9,487 bases of DNA from Solirubrobacteraceae bacterium. Its GTDB lineage: Bacteria; Actinomycetota; Thermoleophilia; Solirubrobacterales; Solirubrobacteraceae. Positions within the stretch are counted from its first letter, which is position 1. Every line of letters begins with the position of its first letter. Below the pieces are notes generated by a model, which worked only from the letters and a program-made list of their open reading frames with translations, did not search any database and was not told the DNA's origin. Of the stretch, positions 6,295-9,487 are shown piece by piece. A program made the translations under genes and the position numbers. The DNA lies in assembly GCA_030043235.1 (NCBI GenBank), contig JASHYF010000312.1:1-9487 (forward strand), given 5' to 3'.

Positions 6295-7650
6295 CTACAC
6301 AGGCTCGAGCACAGCAGGGGCGCCGGCGCCGTCCGGCTCGCGCGATCGCGCGATCATGCTCACGAGCGCGCCGACGACCGCCGGGTCGAACTGCGAGCCG
6401 GCGTGCTCTTGCAGCTCGGCGAGCGCCGTCGCCGCCGGCATCGCCCGGCGGTACGGGCGGTTGGTCGTCATCGCGTTGAACGCGTCGCAGCAGGAGATGA
6501 TGCGCGCTGCCAGCGGGATGTCGTGGCCGCGCAGGCCGTCGGGGTAGCCGCCGCCGTCCCAGCGCTCGTGATGGCAGCGCACGATGTGACCGACGTTGCC
6601 CATGAAGCCGCCGACGCGCTCGAGCATCCGCTGGCCCTCCACGGTGTGCGTCTTGATGATCTCCCACTCGCGCGGGTCGAGCTTGCCGGGCTTGTTGACG
6701 ATCTCCTTGGGCACGGCGATCTTGCCGATGTCGTGCAGCAGCGCTCCGAACTCGACCGCGCGCTGCTCCTCCACGCCGAGCCCCAGCTCGCGCGCGAGGT
6801 CGAGCGCGAGGCGAACGACGTCCTTGCAGTGCGCGCCCGTGTACGTGTCGTCGGCCTCGACCACGTCGCCGAGCAGCAGCGCGGTGCCGCGATAGGCGTC
6901 GTTCAGCTCGATCAGCTGCTCGAGGCGCGCGCGACGCTCTTTGGAGAAGAACTTGAGCACGCCGAACAGAGGGAGGATCAACAGCACCGCCCACGGGCGT
7001 CCGACGCTCGCGATCGCCGCGGCCAGGCCGAGCGGCGCGAGCGCGAGGTCGATCAGGCACACCTCGCGCACCTCCACCGCCAGCTCGCGCAGCGACACCG
7101 CCTTGCGAACGCGCTCGCGTACGGCGTTCACCGAGAAATCGACGGTGAATTGAGCGGCCAGCGCGAGCGCCAGCACCCCCCAGTCGGCGTCCGGGCGGCT
7201 GTCGTGCGCGAGCGCCAGCACCAGCGCCGGCCCGATCGCAAACCAGCTGTTGCCGGGAACGACGAGCAGCCGGCTGAGCGGCACGCGTCCGGCGGCGATC
7301 GCGGGCGCGATCGCCAGCGCCAGCGACAGCGCCACCAGCAGTGGAACGAGCCTGACCGGCAGCGCGAACAGCATCGGCACGAACAGCGCCTGCGTGGGAA
7401 GGGTGAATCCCGCACCCACGTCAAAGCGGACGTGACAGGTCGCCGCGAGCGCCGCGACGTACAGCGCGGCGACCGGCAGCGACAGCGTGGGCCCCGAGTC
7501 ACCGCCTGCGATCGCCAGCGCGAGCGCCGCCGCGAGGAAGCCGGCGCCGAGGAGAATCGCGCTGCGCCGCTCGGCGTCGGCCACACGCTGCTCGCGCCCG
7601 GCGAACGACGCGCGCAGGCGTTCCGATTCGGTGAACGTGTGGGCAGACAT
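6295..7650 (-). CDS. Membrane HD-GYP domain protein, probable c-di-GMP phosphodiesterase
   Basis: This is a 451-residue protein, ATG at 7650, TAG at 6295-6297. Residues ~31-235 form a multi-pass membrane region of about six to eight hydrophobic segments, with a short Arg-rich loop near 177-188. Residues ~250-430 are a complete HD-GYP domain: YTGAH (His274), HDIGK (His306, Asp307, Lys310), His335, the His360/His361 pair, the GYP triplet at 368-370 (GGGYPDGL) and Asp389. The spacing matches catalytically active members, which hydrolyse c-di-GMP at a di- or tri-metal centre. No PAS, GAF or receiver domain is seen, so the membrane part is the likely sensor. The start has only a weak GAGG close to the ATG. 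It is divergent from a c-di-GMP-I riboswitch (290 bp between start codons), so the enzyme is placed to control that switch's ligand. A 434-codon antisense open frame is a GC artefact. Confidence 0.88.
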   Translation of the reverse strand: MSAHTFTESERLRASFAGREQRVADAERRSAILLGAGFLAAALALAIAGGDSGPTLSLPVAALYVAALAATCHVRFDVGAGFTLPTQALFVPMLFALPVRLVPLLVALSLALAIAPAIAAGRVPLSRLLVVPGNSWFAIGPALVLALAHDSRPDADWGVLALALAAQFTVDFSVNAVRERVRKAVSLRELAVEVREVCLIDLALAPLGLAAAIASVGRPWAVLLILPLFGVLKFFSKERRARLEQLIELNDAYRGTALLLGDVVEADDTYTGAHCKDVVRLALDLARELGLGVEEQRAVEFGALLHDIGKIAVPKEIVNKPGKLDPREWEIIKTHTVEGQRMLERVGGFMGNVGHIVRCHHERWDGGGYPDGLRGHDIPLAARIISCCDAFNAMTTNRPYRRAMPAATALAELQEHAGSQFDPAVVGALVSMIARSREPDGAGAPAVLEPV

Positions 7651-7822
7651 GCGCCTCTATCTGCGCGTATCGTCACGAACGCCCTGCGAAGCAAGGGATC
7701 TGCGTAGAACCCCCGCACTTGACCGCGGAAAATCAATTACTCGGAATCTGAGAGCCTTCGGCGCATGGTTCACTCCAACAAGCGTCCGCCCGGCTTGCCG
7801 TGGGGCGCGGAGCCCTGCATGC

Positions 7823-7921
7823 TGCTCGGCGACCGACACCACGACTGAAAAGGGCAAACCCACCGCGAGGTGGGGACGCAAAGCGAGAGGTCTCGCGCAC
7901 GAGATAGCTCAGCCGCCAGCA
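7823..7921 (+). promoter_or_regulatory. Cyclic di-GMP-I (GEMM-I) riboswitch
   Basis: The conserved core is plain: AGGGCAAACC (7851-7860), a hairpin CCCACC-GCGA-GGTGGG (7859-7874) capped by a GNRA tetraloop, then GGACGCAAAGC (7874-7884). The Vibrio Vc2 aptamer has the same elements in the same order and spacing. The second arm follows: GAG (7885-7887) with CTC (7908-7910) and TCTCG (7891-7895) with CGAGA (7900-7904), with an internal ATAG as in the family. A closing helix can form from TGCT-C-GGCG (7823-7831) with CGCC-AGCA (7914-7921), eight pairs around one bulged C. This closing strand lies further upstream of the core than in Vc2, so P1 is the least certain part. The aptamer ends 8 bases before the ribosome binding site of the gene at 7941. 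Confidence 0.82.
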
Positions 7922-7936
7922 CAACGCATGGAGGCT
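7911..7936 (+). promoter_or_regulatory. Riboswitch expression platform: SD masked by P1 3' strand (predicted)
   Basis: The Shine-Dalgarno GGAGG (7930-7934) is six bases from ATG 7941. GGAGGCT (7930-7936) can pair with AGCCGCC (7911-7917) with one G-A mismatch. The same AGCCGCC contributes to the closing helix of the aptamer. If bound c-di-GMP stabilises that helix, the SD is free and translation is ON; without ligand the SD would be hidden. The pairings are seen in the sequence; the switching direction is inferred. Confidence 0.45.
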
Positions 7937-7940
7937 CCCA

Positions 7941-8597
7941 ATGTTCTCGTCGCCCGCACTTGCCGCCCTCTCCCGAATCCGGCACCCGTATCGACGCCGC
8001 ACGTCCCTCATCGCGGCGCTCGCCCTCGCCGCGCTGCTGTCCGGCGCTGTCTTCGCCGGCTCGGCGCAGGCGGCGCTGGTCAGCACAGGCGCGTGCAACG
8101 AAGCCGCGCTCTCCCAGCCGTTCCTGCCCTGGGGCGATTCGAACACGTACGAGCTCGTGCCCGGCGGCGACTTCGAAGGCTCGCTCACGGGGTGGACGCT
8201 CAGCGGCGGCGCCGACGTCGTCGCGGGCGGCGAGCCCTACGACGTGACCGGCTCTCCCAGCAACGACTCGCTGGAGCTGCCCGCAGGCGCCTCCGCACAG
8301 TCGCCGTACACCTGCGTGAACGCCTCCTATCCGATCTTCCGCTTCTTCGCTCGCAACGAAGGGCTCGCGTCCACCGTGGTCGTGCAGGTCGTCACCAAGA
8401 CCGCGCTCGGGCCGGTGGCGCTTCCGCTCGGCACCGTCGCGCTCAGCGGCGAATGGGAGCCCACGCTGCCGATGCTCACCGGCTCGGCCGTCACCGGCGC
8501 GCTCTCCGGCGGCACCGCCGAAGTGGCGCTGCGCTTCACCGCGCTCACCGGCAGCTCTCGCATCGACGACGTGTTCGTCGATCCGCGCATGGTCTGA
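7941..8597 (+). CDS. Secreted protein under a c-di-GMP riboswitch
   Basis: This is a 218-residue protein, ATG at 7941 with GGAGG six bases upstream, TGA at 8595-8597. The N-terminus is a long basic leader (RIRHPYRRR, 12-20), a hydrophobic core (~22-40) and an Ala-x-Ala site, so signal peptidase would cut after SAQA (residue 44). The mature ~174 residues hold two Cys (51, 104), a 'LVPGGDFEGSLTGWTLSGG' opening, then beta-rich text ending 'SSRIDDVFVDPRM'. The D-F-E-G...G-W and 'IDDVFVDP' features resemble carbohydrate-binding-like jelly-roll modules of extracellular proteins, and near relatives seem frequent in Solirubrobacterales. There are no catalytic motifs and no cell-wall anchor. Being controlled by c-di-GMP, it may be a matrix or surface protein. 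It faces the divergent HD-GYP gene and ends against a convergent deacetylase-like gene. Confidence 0.85.
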   Translation: MFSSPALAALSRIRHPYRRRTSLIAALALAALLSGAVFAGSAQAALVSTGACNEAALSQPFLPWGDSNTYELVPGGDFEGSLTGWTLSGGADVVAGGEPYDVTGSPSNDSLELPAGASAQSPYTCVNASYPIFRFFARNEGLASTVVVQVVTKTALGPVALPLGTVALSGEWEPTLPMLTGSAVTGALSGGTAEVALRFTALTGSSRIDDVFVDPRMV

Positions 8598-8611
8598 GGC
8601 GCGTGCGACCA

Positions 8612-8655
8612 GGCCCCGTCTTCCACGGTTCGGCGTGACCGCGGAAGATCGGGCC
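8612..8655. terminator. Long hairpin between convergent genes (bidirectional terminator)
   Basis: GGCCC (8612-8616) pairs with GGGCC (8651-8655). After a 2x2 internal loop, TCTTCC (8619-8624) pairs with GGAAGA (8643-8648). After an A/C mismatch, CGGT (8626-8629) pairs with ACCG (8638-8641) around an eight-base loop. This gives 15 base pairs, between the stop codons at 8597 and 8692 of two genes that point at each other. There is no U tract in either direction, as is common in high-GC Actinobacteria. Confidence 0.6.
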
Positions 8656-8689
8656 GCAGCGGCCGCCCGCAGGGGAGGGAGCCGGTGGG

Positions 8690-9487
8690 CTATGCGGTGT
8701 AGGAGACCGGCGCGGGCGGGTCTTCGCGGCTGTCGTTCACCAGTTCCAGCAGCTGCTGTGCGGTCGTGCCGCCGAGCACGCGCAGGCGGTGCAGGCGGTA
8801 GGGGTCGTCGCTCGGATGCGCCCACCCTGGGACCACGGTCGTGGAGCCGATGAAGCCGGCCGCCTTCACCGCCGCTTCCACCGCCGGGTCGTACTGGCCG
8901 GAGGGGTAGCAGAACCAGTCGACCGGCACGTGGTAGCGGCGCTGGAGCATCGCGCGCGCGACCGCCACCTGGTAGTGCAGCTGTTCGGCGTCCAGGGTGA
9001 TCAAGGCGGCGTGGCTGATCCCCTGCGTGTCGAGCTCCCAGCCCGCGGCCAGAAGACCTTCGATCTGGCTCTGGCTGAGGCCGCCCTGCGAGGGCGGCAG
9101 GCCTGTGAGCTGGAGGTTCTCGTCGCCCACCCATCCCAGCCGGCGCAGCACGGGCAGCGCCTGCGTGTACTGCGAGTTGTAGCCGTTGTCGAAGCTGATC
9201 ACCACCGGTTTGCCCGCCCCCAGCGGCACGCCGCGGCGCCAGTATTCCTCGACCTCGTCCAGCGTCACCGCGTGCCAGCCCGCGTCCTTCAGCGCCTGCA
9301 TCTGTTCGGCGAACTCCGCCGGTTCCACGTACAGGCCGGGATACGGGGCGCCCGCCGGCGGCGCGGCGATCACGTGGTACATGAGGATGGGGATGGGCTC
9401 CGTGCCGGGTGGGCCGCCGCTCGCGCTCGCCGTCGACGCCACGCCGCCGCCCCGCCCGCTGCCGGGTGCGCCTGCGGGCGCCCGGTG
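8690..9487 (-). CDS. Polysaccharide deacetylase-like (NodB-fold) protein, N-terminus outside window
   Basis: The frame is open to the right edge; a GTG at 9442 is possible but lies in a Gly/Ala/Pro/Ser-rich linker (APAGAPGSGRGGG before it), so the real start with a signal or anchor is probably beyond the window. Numbering from the GTG, 'IPILMYHVI' (17-25) opens a NodB-type fold, 'VVISFDNGYNSQY' (80-92) is motif 1, 'ELDTQGISHAAL' (136-147) motif 2 and 'WFCYPSGQYD' (176-185) motif 3. Active deacetylases have TFDDG and SHTxxH; here the second Asp is Asn86 and the first His is Gln140, leaving only His144 of the metal triad, although motif 1's Asp85 is kept. The fold suggests an extracellular enzyme or binder of acetylated cell-wall or matrix glycans. 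I think these changes are shared by a subfamily, not a private mutation, but cannot verify this. Confidence 0.8.
   Translation of the reverse strand, partial: HRAPAGAPGSGRGGGVASTASASGGPPGTEPIPILMYHVIAAPPAGAPYPGLYVEPAEFAEQMQALKDAGWHAVTLDEVEEYWRRGVPLGAGKPVVISFDNGYNSQYTQALPVLRRLGWVGDENLQLTGLPPSQGGLSQSQIEGLLAAGWELDTQGISHAALITLDAEQLHYQVAVARAMLQRRYHVPVDWFCYPSGQYDPAVEAAVKAAGFIGSTTVVPGWAHPSDDPYRLHRLRVLGGTTAQQLLELVNDSREDPPAPVSYTA

Noticed and set aside
6403..7707. 434-codon plus-strand open frame
   Set aside because: It is exactly antisense to the HD-GYP gene, is Arg/Gln/Glu/Ala-rich with no domain, and arises from GC-biased third positions.
7719..7747. Promoter TTGACC with CGGAAT for the riboswitch transcript
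   Set aside because: The -35 is fair but the -10 is poor. It is possible, but not supported well enough to list.
7487..8638. 383-codon plus-strand open frame
   Set aside because: It spans the divergent promoter region and riboswitch and overlaps the signal-peptide gene in another frame. Its composition is that of a shadow.
7770..9134. 454-codon minus-strand open frame
   Set aside because: It is Arg/Gly/Ala-rich, runs across the riboswitch, the secreted-protein gene (antisense) and the deacetylase-like gene (other frame), and has no recognisable motifs.

Overview
The window looks like chromosomal DNA of a high-GC actinobacterium, most likely Thermoleophilia/Solirubrobacterales. The evidence is protein style, not a database match. 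An N-terminal motif of the 'ALFISLGGASYAALSLPPNS' type, a distinctive RHS-type protein relic, a short secreted 'GDFEGSLTGWTLSGGADVV' protein and a membrane HD-GYP protein are all of kinds I associate with that group. The first ~2.3 kb is visibly less GC-rich than the rest.

Left part (1-3416) is accessory and decayed DNA. It holds the 3' end of a Cys-containing tandem-repeat protein gene (2-787). Next is a heavily frameshifted RHS-type gene relic (about 850-1420), then an intact small exported-protein gene on the minus strand (1576-2187) with a probable leaderless extended -10 promoter. A mobile-element scar follows: an excisionase-like HTH reading into the last ~35 residues of a tyrosine recombinase (2304-2699). 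A 3' fragment of a tRNA-Gly(CCC), with its hairpin terminator, lies at about 2988-3069 and is a probable att site. A relic of a DDE transposase lies at 3229-3350.

Centre (3417-6077): one 886-residue gene fuses a complete classical NAD(P)-dependent aldehyde dehydrogenase to a complete iron-dependent alcohol dehydrogenase. It resembles AdhE in layout, but its ALDH half has the catalytic residues of hydrolytic rather than CoA-acylating ALDHs. It ends next to the broken-off N-terminus of a Usp-like gene (about 6130-6209, minus), so it sits between scars on both sides.

Right part (6210-9487) looks like a cyclic-di-GMP and cell-surface module. A membrane HD-GYP phosphodiesterase gene (6295-7650, minus) is divergent from a c-di-GMP-I (GEMM-I) riboswitch (about 7823-7921). 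The riboswitch lies directly upstream of a gene for a secreted protein (7941-8597). A large hairpin separates that gene from a convergent polysaccharide-deacetylase-like gene (8690 to the window edge) that has altered metal-site residues. A reasonable model is that c-di-GMP turns on the secreted protein and the divergent HD-GYP enzyme removes the signal. The riboswitch 3' strand can pair either with its own 5' strand or with the ribosome binding site, which suggests an ON switch.
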